From Acetobacteraceae bacterium H6797 (GTDB lineage Bacteria; Pseudomonadota; Alphaproteobacteria; Acetobacterales; Acetobacteraceae), in assembly GCA_015223225.1 (NCBI GenBank), contig JADFCQ010000003.1, positions 310,001 through 374,000 of the forward strand: a stretch of 64,000 nt of DNA, read 5' to 3'. A model generated the notes under the pieces. That model was not told the origin of the DNA and did not search any database. It saw nothing but the letters and a program-made list of their open reading frames with translations. Of the stretch, positions 55,689-64,000 are shown piece after piece (position 1 is the stretch's first letter; each line of letters begins with the position of its first letter). A program made the position numbers and the translations under genes.

Positions 55689-55718
55689 TTGACGCCAAAG
55701 AATCCCGCAACCTACAGT
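55689..55718 (+). promoter_or_regulatory. hup: Candidate sigma-70 promoter of hup
   Basis: TTGACG (55689-55694) and TACAGT (55713-55718) with 18-base spacing, about 60 bases before the ATG. Confidence 0.5.
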
Positions 55719-55782
55719 CGCGGCCGTCCAGCCCCCTTGGCGGGGCTCAATCCGACACTCTGGCAGCTTTAAGGAATTCAGC

Positions 55783-56055
55783 ATGAACAAGCAGGACCTG
55801 ATTTCGGTGGTGGCCGAGAAGGCCGAGCTGCCTAAGGCCAAGACCGGCGAGGTGATCGACGCCGTGTTCGAGGCGGTGACCGCCGCTCTCAAGAACAGCC
55901 ATGAGGTTCGCCTGGTCGGCTTCGGCACCTTCTCGACCAGCAAGCGCAAGGCCGGCACGGGCCGCAACCCGCGCACCGGCGAGGAGATCGAAATCCCCGC
56001 GACCACCTCGGTCCGCTTCAAGCCCGGCAAGGCGCTGAAGGATTCGGTGAACTGA
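55783..56055 (+). CDS. hup: HU-family DNA-binding protein
   Basis: 90 residues, standard HU length. MNKQDLISVVAEKAELPKAKTGEVIDAVFEAVTAAL is the dimerisation helices, VRLVGFGTFSTSKRKAGTGRNPRTGEEIEIPATTSVRFKPGKAL the arm and saddle, with the NP intercalation pair (GRNPRTG). It bends and coats DNA. Has its own promoter and terminator between lon and tRNA genes. Confidence 0.98.
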   Translation: MNKQDLISVVAEKAELPKAKTGEVIDAVFEAVTAALKNSHEVRLVGFGTFSTSKRKAGTGRNPRTGEEIEIPATTSVRFKPGKALKDSVN

Positions 56056-56082
56056 TCTCGCCTCAGCGCGAATCAGCTTGAG

Positions 56083-56111
56083 AAAAGCCGGCGGTGACGC
56101 CGGCTTTTTTC
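56083..56111 (+). terminator. hup intrinsic terminator
   Basis: Ten-pair stem (56083-56092 with 56099-56108) around GGTGAC, with T6. Confidence 0.88.
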
Positions 56112-56267
56112 GTTACGGCTTCATGCATCCGGAGGGGAATACAATGCAGTTGCTCCCTCAAAAATGCATAGCTGATCATTACATCGGGTTTTGTGCTTCC
56201 TGCATTCCGCCGGAGCGCGATCTGTTCTATTAACGAACCGCGGGAAAACCGCGGAAGTGGCTGATAT

Positions 56268-56339
56268 GGGCGCTTAGCTCAGCGGTAGAGCCCCTGTTTT
56301 ACACACAGGATGTCGGCGGTTCGAATCCGTCAGCGCCCA
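56268..56339 (+). tRNA. tRNA-Val (TAC), CCA not encoded
   Basis: Acceptor GGGCGCT/AGCGCCC, anticodon stem CCTGT/ACAGG with loop TTTACAC, anticodon TAC; T-loop TTCGAAT. Discriminator A is followed by TTG, so CCA is added after transcription. Followed by tRNA-Asp after 47 bases. Confidence 0.94.
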
Positions 56340-56386
56340 TTGACACTCCTTCGAGGGGGCCATATACCCCCGCTCACGCCAGGCAA

Positions 56387-56463
56387 GCGGGTGTAGCTCA
56401 GTCGGTTAGAGCGCCGGCCTGTCACGCCGGAGGTCGCGGGTTCGAGCCCCGTCACTCGCGCCA
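56387..56463 (+). tRNA. tRNA-Asp (GTC)
   Basis: Acceptor GCGGGTG/CACTCGC, anticodon stem CCGGC/GCCGG with loop CTGTCAC, anticodon GTC, encoded CCA. A strong terminator starts seven bases later. Confidence 0.96.
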
Positions 56464-56469
56464 GGTGCA

Positions 56470-56516
56470 AATAAAAACGCCGTCCGAAGCTTCGTGCTTC
56501 GGACGGCGTTTTTATT
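56470..56516. terminator. Long perfect hairpin terminator after tRNA-Asp
   Basis: Perfect 21-pair stem (56470-56490 with 56496-56516) around TTCGT, with A5 and T5 flanks, usable in both directions. It separates the tRNA unit from nuo. Confidence 0.92.
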
Positions 56517-56625
56517 TTCGTCCCTTCGGCTTTGCGTCCGGTCAAAGCGGCAAATCCGAATATATGGACAGAAGATATGGTCCCCACGCAGGGCTCCCTA
56601 TGGCGAAGATTCTGCCTGGGGCGTA

Positions 56626-56655
56626 TTGTCCAAGGGCGTTGCGTTGCGGTATCCG
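56626..56655 (+). promoter_or_regulatory. Candidate nuo promoter
   Basis: TTGTCC (56626-56631) and TATCCG (56650-56655), 18 bases apart, about 65 bases before nuoA. The -10 matches only four of six consensus positions. Confidence 0.35.
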
Positions 56656-56722
56656 CGCGGCGTGAGAGTATCCCCGCGCCAGCCCTCTCTCCGGTGCGGC
56701 CTTCTTGGGAGCGAGAGGTGCC

Positions 56723-57091
56723 ATGAACCAGGCCCTGCTAGCCGAATACGTCCCCATCCTGGTCTTTCTCGCCATCGCGGCGGGAATCTCCATCGCCATG
56801 GTCGGGGGCTCCTTTCTGGCGGCCCGTCAGAAGCCCAATGCCGAAAAGCTGTCGACCTATGAATGCGGCTTCGAGCCCTTCGAGGATACGCGCCAGCGCT
56901 TCGACGTTCGGTTCTACCTGGTCGCCATTCTCTTCATCATCTTCGACCTCGAAGTGGCATTCCTCTTCCCCTGGGCGATTTCCCTCGGGCAGATCGGCTG
57001 GCTCGGTTTCCTGTCCATGATGGGCTTCCTGGGCGTGCTGACGGTGGGCTTCGTCTATGAGTGGCGCAAGGGCGCCCTGGATTGGGAGTGA
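56723..57091 (+). CDS. nuoA: NADH-quinone oxidoreductase subunit A
   Basis: 122 residues and three membrane helices (about 8-30, 62-84, 90-112). [41 protein letters not shown] is the NuoA loop signature lining the quinone site. First gene of the complex I operon. Start ATG 56723 has AGAGG nearby. Confidence 0.97.
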   Translation: MNQALLAEYVPILVFLAIAAGISIAMVGGSFLAARQKPNAEKLSTYECGFEPFEDTRQRFDVRFYLVAILFIIFDLEVAFLFPWAISLGQIGWLGFLSMMGFLGVLTVGFVYEWRKGALDWE

Positions 57092-57095
57092 GGGC

Positions 57096-57659
57096 ATGAG
57101 CGGCAGCAGTGAAGCGACCGACGTCGCCTGGAACAGTCAGGCCCTCCCGCCCGGCGCGGCGCAGGACAGCGTGATCAAGGCCGTGACGGGCGAGATCGAG
57201 GAGAAGGGGTTCGTCGTCGCCAATATCGACAAGGTGGTGAACTGGGCCCGCACGGGCAGCCTCTGGCCGATGACCTTCGGCCTGGCCTGCTGCGCGGTGC
57301 CGATGATCCACGCCTATATGGCGCGCTACGACCTCGACCGCTTCGGCATCATCCCGCGCGGCTCGCCCCGCCAGTCGGACGTGATGATCGTGGCCGGCAC
57401 CCTGACCAACAAGATGGCCCCCGCGCTCCGCAAGGTCTATGACCAGATGAGCGAGCCCCGCTGGGTGATCAGCATGGGCTCCTGCGCCAATGGCGGCGGC
57501 TATTACCACTATAGCTATTCTGTGGTCCGCGGCTGCGACCGGATCGTGCCGGTCGATGTCTATGTGCCCGGCTGCCCGCCCACGGCGGAGGCGCTGGTCT
57601 ACGGCATCATGCAGCTGCAGAAGAAAATCCGGCGGACGGGGACGATCCTGCGTGGCTGA
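57096..57659 (+). CDS. nuoB: NADH-quinone oxidoreductase subunit B
   Basis: 187 residues. The N2 [4Fe-4S] cluster ligands are the tandem Cys in GLACCAVPM, Cys in GSCANGG and Cys in [40 protein letters not shown] is the conserved core. N-terminal 30 residues are variable. Four bases after nuoA, overlapping nuoC by eight bases. Confidence 0.97.
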   Translation: MSGSSEATDVAWNSQALPPGAAQDSVIKAVTGEIEEKGFVVANIDKVVNWARTGSLWPMTFGLACCAVPMIHAYMARYDLDRFGIIPRGSPRQSDVMIVAGTLTNKMAPALRKVYDQMSEPRWVISMGSCANGGGYYHYSYSVVRGCDRIVPVDVYVPGCPPTAEALVYGIMQLQKKIRRTGTILRG

Positions 57660-58284
57660 TACCCTGGAAGACCTCGGCAAGGCGGCGCTGGCCGCGGCCC
57701 CGCTCGGCGTGAACGCCGACTACGCCATCCTGCGCGGCAAGGAGCTGGTGCTCACGCTCAAGCGCGAGGCCCTGCTGCCGACCATGCGCGCCCTCCGCGA
57801 TGATCCGCGCCTGGCTTTCGAGCAGTGCATGGACATCACGGCCGTGGACTATCCGAGCCGCCCGGAGCGGTTCGATGTGGTCTATAACCTGCTTTCGCTC
57901 ACCCATAATCACCGCATACGAGTGATCGTCTCGACCAATGAGGTCCTGCCGGTCGACAGTGTCGCGGGCCTCTGGCCAAGCGCCACCTGGTACGAGCGGG
58001 AGGTGTGGGACATGTTCGGCATCGTCTTCGCCGGCCAGACCGACCTCCGCCGCCTGCTGACCGATTACGGTTTCGAGGGCCATCCGCTCCGCAAGGACTT
58101 CCCGCTGACCGGCCATGTCGAGGTCCGCTACGACAATGCCCGCGGCCAGGTGGTCTATGAGCCGGTGAAGCTGGTGCAGGATTTCCGCAATTTCGACTTC
58201 CTCTCGCCCTGGGAGGCGATGACGACGCTGCCGGGCGACGAAAAGGTTCATCTCAACCGGATCGAGCAGGGGAACAAGCCGTGA
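57652..58284 (+). CDS. nuoC: NADH-quinone oxidoreductase subunit C
   Basis: 210 residues from GTG 57652, placed by the overlap with nuo[21 protein letters not shown] and [49 protein letters not shown] are the signatures of the 30-kDa subunit. It sits against nuoB and nuoD in the peripheral arm. Its stop shares GTGA with the nuoD GTG start. Confidence 0.96.
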   Translation: MADTLEDLGKAALAAAPLGVNADYAILRGKELVLTLKREALLPTMRALRDDPRLAFEQCMDITAVDYPSRPERFDVVYNLLSLTHNHRIRVIVSTNEVLPVDSVAGLWPSATWYEREVWDMFGIVFAGQTDLRRLLTDYGFEGHPLRKDFPLTGHVEVRYDNARGQVVYEPVKLVQDFRNFDFLSPWEAMTTLPGDEKVHLNRIEQGNKP

Positions 58285-59546
58285 GCGAGCAGCCCCTCAT
58301 GCCCGAAAAGCCCGCCGCGCAGAGCCCGGCCGGCGGCGTGATGACGACCGATACCCCGGCCGCGACCACGCGCACCGTCGAGGTCGACAGCCATACGATC
58401 AATCTCGGCCCGCAGCATCCGGCCGCCCACGGCGTGCTCCGCCTCATCCTCGAGATGAAGGGCGAGGTCGTGGAGCGCGCCGATCCGCATATCGGCCTGC
58501 TGCATCGCGGCACCGAGAAGCTGATCGAGTACAAGTCCTATATCCAGGCCGTCCCTTATTTCGACCGCCTGGACTATGTCTCGCCCATGGCGCAGGAGCA
58601 TTGCTTCGCGCTGGCCACCGAGAAGCTGCTGGGCATCGAGGTGCCGGAGCGCGCGCAGTATATCCGCGTGCTCTTCGCCGAGATCACCCGCATCCTGAAC
58701 CACCTCCTGAACACCACGAGCTTCGCGCTCGACCTCGGCGCGACCACGCCGGCCCTCTGGGGCTATGAGGAACGCGAAAAGCTGCTCGAGTTCTACGAGG
58801 CGGTCAGCGGCTCGCATTACCACGCGAATTACATCCGCCCCGGCGGCGTCGCGAAGGACATGCCGGCCGGCCTCGACCGCGCGATCGCCGCCTGGGCCGA
58901 TGCCTTCCCCGAGAAGCTGGACGCCCTGGAGCGCCTGCTCAACGAGAACCGCATCTTCAAGCAGCGCTCGGTCGATATCGGCGTGATGACGGCCGAGCAG
59001 GCCATCGCCTGGGGCTTCTCCGGCCCCTGCCTGCGCGCCTCGGGCGTGGGCTGGGACCTGCGCCGCCAGCAGCCCTATGACGTCTATGACCGCATGGAAT
59101 TCGACGTGCCCGTGGGCCGTCATGGCGACTGCTATGACCGCTACCTCGTGCGCATGCTCGAAATGCGCGAGAGCCTGAAGATCATCCGCCAGTGCCTGGC
59201 GCAGATGAAGCCGGGGCCCATCAAGGTCCAGGACAACAAGATCGCGCCGCCGAAGCGGGCCGAGATGAAGCGCTCGATGGAGGCGCTCATCCATCACTTC
59301 AAGCTCTATACCGAGGGCTACCACGTGCCTGAGGGCGAGACCTATACGGCCGTCGAGGCGCCCAAGGGCGAGTTCGGCGTCTATCTGGTCGCCGACGGCA
59401 CCAACCGCCCTTATCGCTGCAAGATACGCTCGCCCGCCTATGCGCATCTGCAAGCCATGGAGGTCCTTTCCAAGGGCCATATGCTGGCCGACGCCGTCTC
59501 GGTGATCGGCAGCCTCGACATCGTGTTCGGGGAGATTGACCGGTGA
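58281..59546 (+). CDS. nuoD: NADH-quinone oxidoreductase subunit D
   Basis: 421 residues from GTG 58281 with AGGGGAA six bases upstream. [40 protein letters not shown] and the C-terminal [41 protein letters not shown] mark the 49-kDa subunit, which forms the quinone-binding pocket with NuoB. The first 30 residues are an unconserved Ala/Pro-rich extension. Confidence 0.97.
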   Translation: MSEQPLMPEKPAAQSPAGGVMTTDTPAATTRTVEVDSHTINLGPQHPAAHGVLRLILEMKGEVVERADPHIGLLHRGTEKLIEYKSYIQAVPYFDRLDYVSPMAQEHCFALATEKLLGIEVPERAQYIRVLFAEITRILNHLLNTTSFALDLGATTPALWGYEEREKLLEFYEAVSGSHYHANYIRPGGVAKDMPAGLDRAIAAWADAFPEKLDALERLLNENRIFKQRSVDIGVMTAEQAIAWGFSGPCLRASGVGWDLRRQQPYDVYDRMEFDVPVGRHGDCYDRYLVRMLEMRESLKIIRQCLAQMKPGPIKVQDNKIAPPKRAEMKRSMEALIHHFKLYTEGYHVPEGETYTAVEAPKGEFGVYLVADGTNRPYRCKIRSPAYAHLQAMEVLSKGHMLADAVSVIGSLDIVFGEIDR

Positions 59547-60235
59547 GCCTGAATATTCCCGAACCGACCGAATTCGCCTTCGACGAGGAGAGCGAGAAGG
59601 AAGTCGCCAAGGCGCTGGCGCGCTATCCGGAGGCCCGCAAGGCCTCGGCCGTGATGCCGCTGCTCTATGTCGCGCAGCGCCAGATGGGCCGCCTGACCGG
59701 CAGCGCCTGGGTGCCCCGCATCGCCATGGACGTGATCGCGGCCCGCCTCGGCATCGCGCCGATCCGCGTCTACGAGGTGGCCAGCTTCTATTTCATGTAC
59801 AATCTGAAGCCGATCGGGAAGTTCCACCTCCAGGTCTGCGGCACCACCCCCTGCATGCTGCGCGGCTCCGACGAGGTGACGCGCGCCTGCAAGGACGTGG
59901 CGAAGGTGCCCGGCTTCGGCCAGACCAGCGATGACGGCCTCTTCACCATGACCGAGGTGGAATGCCTTGGCGCCTGCGTGAACGCGCCGATCCTGCAGGT
60001 CGACGACGATTACTACGAGGATCTCGATTACGACCGCACGGTCCAGATCATCGAGGCCCTCAAGCGCGGCGAGCGGCCGGCGCGCGGCAGCACTATCGGG
60101 CGCCTGAACAGCGCGCCGATGGGCGGCCCCATCGCGCTGACCGAGGTGCCGGAATACGTGCCCATGGCCGAGCGTCCGCCGGCTGAGGCCGCCGCGGAGG
60201 GCGATGCCGCCCCCGGCGCCGAAAAGAAGGAGTGA
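59543..60235 (+). CDS. nuoE: NADH-quinone oxidoreductase subunit E
   Basis: 230 residues from GTG 59543, which overlaps the nuoD stop. Four Cys hold the [2Fe-2S] N1a: [13 protein letters not shown] (two) and [10 protein letters not shown] (two). Thioredoxin-like core in residues 15-175; the last 45 residues are a Pro/Ala/Glu-rich tail not found in short homologues. Part of the NADH-oxidising module with nuoF and nuoG. Confidence 0.96.
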   Translation: MSLNIPEPTEFAFDEESEKEVAKALARYPEARKASAVMPLLYVAQRQMGRLTGSAWVPRIAMDVIAARLGIAPIRVYEVASFYFMYNLKPIGKFHLQVCGTTPCMLRGSDEVTRACKDVAKVPGFGQTSDDGLFTMTEVECLGACVNAPILQVDDDYYEDLDYDRTVQIIEALKRGERPARGSTIGRLNSAPMGGPIALTEVPEYVPMAERPPAEAAAEGDAAPGAEKKE

Positions 60236-60239
60236 GACC

Positions 60240-61547
60240 ATGGCGCTGAGCGACAAGGACCGCATCTTCACCAATCTCTACGGCGCGCAGCCCTGGAACC
60301 TTCAGGCCGCGATCAAGCGCGGCTGCTGGGACGGCACGGCGAGCATCATCGCCAAGGGCCGCGACTGGATCATCGAGGAGATGAAGCAGTCCGGCTTGCG
60401 CGGCCGTGGCGGCGCGGGCTTCCCCACGGGCATGAAGTGGTCCTTCATGCCCAAGGCCTCGCCGGACGGGCGCCCGAGCTACCTCGTCATCAATTGTGAC
60501 GAATCCGAGCCCGGCACCTGCAAGGACCGCGACATCATCCGCCATGACCCGCACCACCTGGTCGAAGGCGCGCTGCTGGCCGGCTTCGCGATGGGCGCGG
60601 TCGCGGCCTACATCTATATCCGCGGCGAGTATTACAACGAATACGTCACGCTCCAGGCCGCGATCGACGAGGCCTATGACGCGGGGCTGATCGGCAAGAA
60701 CGCCGCCGGCTCGGGCTATGATTTCGACGTCTATCTCCATCGCGGCGCCGGCGCCTATGTCTGCGGCGAGGAGACGGCGCTGATCGAGAGCCTCGAGGGC
60801 AAGATGGGCAAGCCCCGCCTCAAGCCGCCTTTCCCGGCGGCGGTGGGCCTCTATGGCTGCCCGACCACGGTCAATAACTGCGAGACCATCTCCGTCACGC
60901 CGACCATCCTGCGCCGTGGCGCGAGCTGGTTCTCCTCCTTCGGGCGGCCGAAGAATTCGGGCACCAAGGTCTTCTGCATCCAGGGGCATGTGAACAATCC
61001 CTGCAATGTCGAGGAGGAGATGAGCATCCCCATGCGGGAACTCATCGAGCGCCATGCCGGCGGCGTGCGCGGGGGCTGGGACAACCTGCTCTGCGTCATC
61101 CCCGGCGGCTCGTCCACGCCGCTGCTGCCCAAGCATATCTGCGACGACGTGCTGATGGATTTCGACGCGCTGCGCGAGCATCGCTCGGGCCTCGGCACGG
61201 CGGCGGTGATCGTGATGGACAAGTCCACCGACGTCATCAAGGCCATCGCCCGGCTCGCGGCCTTCTACAAGCACGAGACCTGCGGCCAGTGCACCCCCTG
61301 CCGCGAAGGCATGGGCTGGCAGAAGCGCCTGATGGACCGGATGGTCACCGGCAATGCGGAGATCGAGGAGATCGACGTGCTGGAGAGCGTGACGCGGCAG
61401 ATCGAGGGCAACACCATCTGCGCGCTGGCCGATGGCGGCGTGTGGCCGGTGCAGGGCCTGATCCGGCACTTCCGGCCGCTGATGGAAGAGCGCATCCGCC
61501 AGTATAAGGCGGCGAGCGTGGCCACCCCGAAGATGGCGGCGGAGTAA
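60240..61547 (+). CDS. nuoF: NADH-quinone oxidoreductase subunit F
   Basis: 435 residues, ATG 60240 with AAGGAG. NADH and FMN site [15 protein letters not shown] (about 55-69) and [15 protein letters not shown], and the N3 cluster ligands in [13 protein letters not shown] near residue 345. Accepts hydride from NADH onto FMN. Confidence 0.98.
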   Translation: MALSDKDRIFTNLYGAQPWNLQAAIKRGCWDGTASIIAKGRDWIIEEMKQSGLRGRGGAGFPTGMKWSFMPKASPDGRPSYLVINCDESEPGTCKDRDIIRHDPHHLVEGALLAGFAMGAVAAYIYIRGEYYNEYVTLQAAIDEAYDAGLIGKNAAGSGYDFDVYLHRGAGAYVCGEETALIESLEGKMGKPRLKPPFPAAVGLYGCPTTVNNCETISVTPTILRRGASWFSSFGRPKNSGTKVFCIQGHVNNPCNVEEEMSIPMRELIERHAGGVRGGWDNLLCVIPGGSSTPLLPKHICDDVLMDFDALREHRSGLGTAAVIVMDKSTDVIKAIARLAAFYKHETCGQCTPCREGMGWQKRLMDRMVTGNAEIEEIDVLESVTRQIEGNTICALADGGVWPVQGLIRHFRPLMEERIRQYKAASVATPKMAAE

Positions 61548-61553
61548 GCCCAG

Positions 61554-63611
61554 ATGGCGAAGGTTACCGTCGACGGCATCGAGGTCGAGGTCCCCAACGG
61601 GGCCACGGTGATGCAGGCCTGCGAGGCGGCGGGCAAGGAAATCCCCCGCTTCTGCTACCATGAGCGGCTGTCAGTCGCCGGCAATTGCCGCATGTGCCTG
61701 GTCGAGGTGGAGAAGGCGCCCAAGCCGGTCGCTTCCTGCGCCTATCCGGTCATGGACGGCATGGTCGTCTTCACCGATACCGAAAAGGTCCGCCACGCCC
61801 GCCGGAGCGTGATGGAGCTGCTGCTCATCAACCATCCGCTCGACTGCCCGATCTGCGATCAGGGCGGCGAATGTGACCTGCAGGACCAGGCCGCCGCCTT
61901 CGGCGGCCAGGGCGGGCGCTATCGCGAAGAGAAGCGGGCGGTCAAAGACAAGTATATGGGTCCGCTGATCAAGACGGTCATGACCCGCTGCATCCAGTGC
62001 ACCCGCTGCATCCGCTTCTCCACCGAGGTGGCGGGCGTGTCGGAACTGGGCGCGGTCAATCGCGGCGAGAATGTCGAGATCACGACCTATGTCGAGAAGG
62101 CCCTGACCACGGAGCTTTCCGGCAACCTGATCGACATCTGCCCCGTCGGCGCGCTCACCAGCCGGCCCTATGCCTTCGTCGCCCGGCCGTGGGAGCTGAA
62201 GAAGACCGACAGCATCGACGCGCTGGACGCCACGGGCGCCAATATCCGCATCGATACCCGCGGGCCCGAGGTGCTGCGCATCCTGCCGCGCGTGAACGAC
62301 GCGGTGAACGAGGAATGGATGGCCGATCGCGGCCGCTTCTCCTTCGACGGCCTGAAGCGCAAGCGCCTCGACCGCCCCTGGGTGAAGAAGGACGGCAAGC
62401 TCCAGCCCGCGAGCTGGACCGAGGCCTTCGCGGTCATCGCCTCCAAGCTGAAGGGCCTCTCGCCCGACCGTATCGGCGCCGTGGCGGGTGATCTCGCCGA
62501 TGCCGAATCGGTCATGGTGCTGAAGGACCTGATGGCCGCCCTCGGCAGCGCCAATATGGACTGCCGCCAGGACGGTGCGGCCATCGACGGCGCCAACCCG
62601 GCCTTCTGGCGCTTCAACTCGACCATCGCCGGCATCGAACAGGCCGATGCGCTGCTGATCATCGGCAGTAATCCGCGCCAGGAAGCGCCGGTGATCAACG
62701 CCCGCATCCGCAAGCGCAGCCTCATGGGCGGCTTCCCGGTCGCGGTCGTCGGCCCCATGCCGCAGGACCTGACCTACCAGGCCGAGCATCTGGGCGACGG
62801 GGCGGAACTGCTGGGCGCCATCCTCAATGGCGCGCATCCCTTCGCCGAGATCCTGGCCAAGGCCGAGCGCCCGATGATCCTGCTCGGGCGTGGCGCGCTC
62901 GCGCGGATGGACGGCGCCGCGATCCTGGCCGCCGCCTGGGCCCTGGCCGGCAAGGCCGGCGCGCTCACCCCGGCCTGGAACGGCTTCAACCTGCTGCATC
63001 TCTTCGGCGGCCAGGTCGGCGCGCTCGAGCTGGGCTTCCTGCCGGGCGAGGGGGGCAAGCCCCTCGCGGGCATGCTCGGCGGCGGCGTGGACGCGCTCTG
63101 GCTGCTGGGTGCGGACGGTTTCGACACCTCGCTCATCGCCCCCTCGACCTTCGTGGTGTATCAAGGCCATCACGGCGACCGCGGCGCTGCCCGGGCCGAT
63201 GTGATCCTGCCCGGTGCCGCCTATGTCGAGAAGGAAGGCACCTGGGTGAATACCGAGGGCCGCGTGCAGCGCGCCTTCCCGGCCATGTTCCCGCCCGGCG
63301 AGGCGCGGGAGGACTGGAAGATCCTGCGCGCCGCCGCCGGCCAGCTCGGCCTCTCGCTGCCCTATGACACCATCGTGGGCGTGCGGGCGCGGATGGCCGA
63401 GGTGAACCCGGCTTTCGCGCAGATCGATGCGGTGGTCCCGGCCGTCGCCGAAGGGGCGCCCTCGGGCGATGCCTCGGCGCTGGCCGCCGGCGCCTTCGTG
63501 CTGCCGATCCGCAATTACTGGCAGGCCGATGTGATCAGCCGTGCCTCTGACACCATGGCCCAGTGCGCGCGGACCTATCTCCCGCCCGCGCCGGCGCTGG
63601 CGGCGGAGTAA
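61554..63611 (+). CDS. nuoG: NADH-quinone oxidoreductase subunit G
   Basis: 685 residues. N-terminal [2Fe-2S] ([22 protein letters not shown]), [20 protein letters not shown] and [11 protein letters not shown] for the three further clusters, then a molybdopterin-oxidoreductase-like domain (about 225-650). Six bases after nuoF. Alphaproteobacterial length; the extra fourth cluster motif of E. coli-type NuoG was not looked for. Confidence 0.97.
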   Translation: MAKVTVDGIEVEVPNGATVMQACEAAGKEIPRFCYHERLSVAGNCRMCLVEVEKAPKPVASCAYPVMDGMVVFTDTEKVRHARRSVMELLLINHPLDCPICDQGGECDLQDQAAAFGGQGGRYREEKRAVKDKYMGPLIKTVMTRCIQCTRCIRFSTEVAGVSELGAVNRGENVEITTYVEKALTTELSGNLIDICPVGALTSRPYAFVARPWELKKTDSIDALDATGANIRIDTRGPEVLRILPRVNDAVNEEWMADRGRFSFDGLKRKRLDRPWVKKDGKLQPASWTEAFAVIASKLKGLSPDRIGAVAGDLADAESVMVLKDLMAALGSANMDCRQDGAAIDGANPAFWRFNSTIAGIEQADALLIIGSNPRQEAPVINARIRKRSLMGGFPVAVVGPMPQDLTYQAEHLGDGAELLGAILNGAHPFAEILAKAERPMILLGRGALARMDGAAILAAAWALAGKAGALTPAWNGFNLLHLFGGQVGALELGFLPGEGGKPLAGMLGGGVDALWLLGADGFDTSLIAPSTFVVYQGHHGDRGAARADVILPGAAYVEKEGTWVNTEGRVQRAFPAMFPPGEAREDWKILRAAAGQLGLSLPYDTIVGVRARMAEVNPAFAQIDAVVPAVAEGAPSGDASALAAGAFVLPIRNYWQADVISRASDTMAQCARTYLPPAPALAAE

Positions 63612-63616
63612 CCCCG

Positions 63617-64000
63617 ATGGACGCGTTCCTGGCCTCTCCCATCGGGATCCTGGCCCTCACGGTGGCGCAGACCCTGGCCCTGCTGGTGCCGGTGCTGATC
63701 TGCGTCGCCTATACGACCTGGGCCGAGCGCCGGGTCATGGGCTCGATGCAGATGCGCAAGGGGCCGAATGTCGTCGGCCCCTTCGGCCTGCTGCAGCCCT
63801 TCGCCGACGCGCTGAAGATGCTGATGAAAGAGACCATCGTGCCCACGGGCGCGAATAAGGTGCTCTTCATCATGGCCCCGATGCTCACCTTCGTGCTGGC
63901 CATGATCGCCTGGGCGGTCATCCCGGTGAATGACGGCTGGGCCATCGCCGATATCAACGTGGGCGTGCTCTATCTCTTCGCCATCAGCTCGCTGGGTGTC
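63617..64000 (+). CDS. nuoH: NADH-quinone oxidoreductase subunit H (partial, cut by window end)
   Basis: 128 codons from ATG 63617 to the end of the window. [46 protein letters not shown] is the family signature beside the quinone channel, and the rest is membrane helices. The 3' two thirds lie beyond the window. Order A-B-C-D-E-F-G-H is the standard nuo order. Confidence 0.97.
   Translation, partial: MDAFLASPIGILALTVAQTLALLVPVLICVAYTTWAERRVMGSMQMRKGPNVVGPFGLLQPFADALKMLMKETIVPTGANKVLFIMAPMLTFVLAMIAWAVIPVNDGWAIADINVGVLYLFAISSLGV

Overview
The window is GC-rich, densely coded alphaproteobacterial chromosome. Three Bug/TctC-type periplasmic binding proteins, a PopZ (DUF2497) protein beside tolC, the order tig-clpP-clpX-lon-hup-tRNA-nuo, and secA-parvulin-argJ together suggest Rhodospirillales, probably an Acetobacteraceae (Roseomonas-like) bacterium. 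The taxonomic call is inference; no rRNA or marker gene was compared.

Layout. 1-1.5 kb: a tiny operon of a DUF4347-like protein and a GvpL/GvpF-like protein. 1.5-1.8 kb: tRNA-Asn and tRNA-Cys. 2-5 kb: a PCMT-like methyltransferase, tolC and popZ. 5-6 kb: a Bug receptor. 6-11.6 kb: secA, diverging from a parvulin isomerase gene and argJ. 11.6-22.5 kb: an accessory catabolic block. It holds an MBL hydrolase, an isochorismatase-type amidase with a maleate-isomerase-like protein, a second Bug receptor, and a seven-gene operon (livH-livM-livG-livF-binding protein-SDR-FAD monooxygenase) next to an FCD-type GntR regulator with two matching palindromic sites. 22.6-25.5 kb: a GNAT-Nudix fusion, a CinA-N-like protein and an AbrB-type membrane protein. 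25.6-28.9 kb: two tRNA-Arg copies, small proteins, a cold-shock protein, a DUF374 acyltransferase overlapping a tRNA-Ile2 gene, and ppa. 28.9-33.5 kb: dienelactone hydrolase, a 163-bp MITE-like element, an MBL hydrolase, two EamA transporters and a MaoC-like hydratase. 33.5-38.6 kb: a probable polyprenyl-sugar/glycolipid module (GT-C membrane protein, methyltransferase, GT2, SMR flippase-like protein) and an MFS gene. 38.6-42.9 kb: a Bug receptor with a URO-D-like enzyme, divergent from a LysR regulator with a clear promoter/operator, then an M20 amidohydrolase. 43-49 kb: secreted small proteins, MFS, a stand-alone E1/transketolase-like enzyme and an aminotransferase. 49-64 kb: conserved proteostasis block (tRNA-Leu, tig, clpP, clpX, lon, hup, tRNA-Val, tRNA-Asp) and nuoABCDEFGH, the last cut by the window end.

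How the parts fit. The right third is core physiology: folding at the ribosome, ATP-dependent proteolysis, nucleoid protein, respiratory complex I. The left and middle alternate core genes with uptake-plus-catabolism cassettes, each with its own binding protein and often its own regulator. This fits a heterotroph living on diverse organic acids. The least explained items are the DUF4347/GvpL pair, the cysteine-less maleate-isomerase-like protein, the MITE-like element, the stand-alone E1-like enzyme and the two secreted proteins of unknown role.
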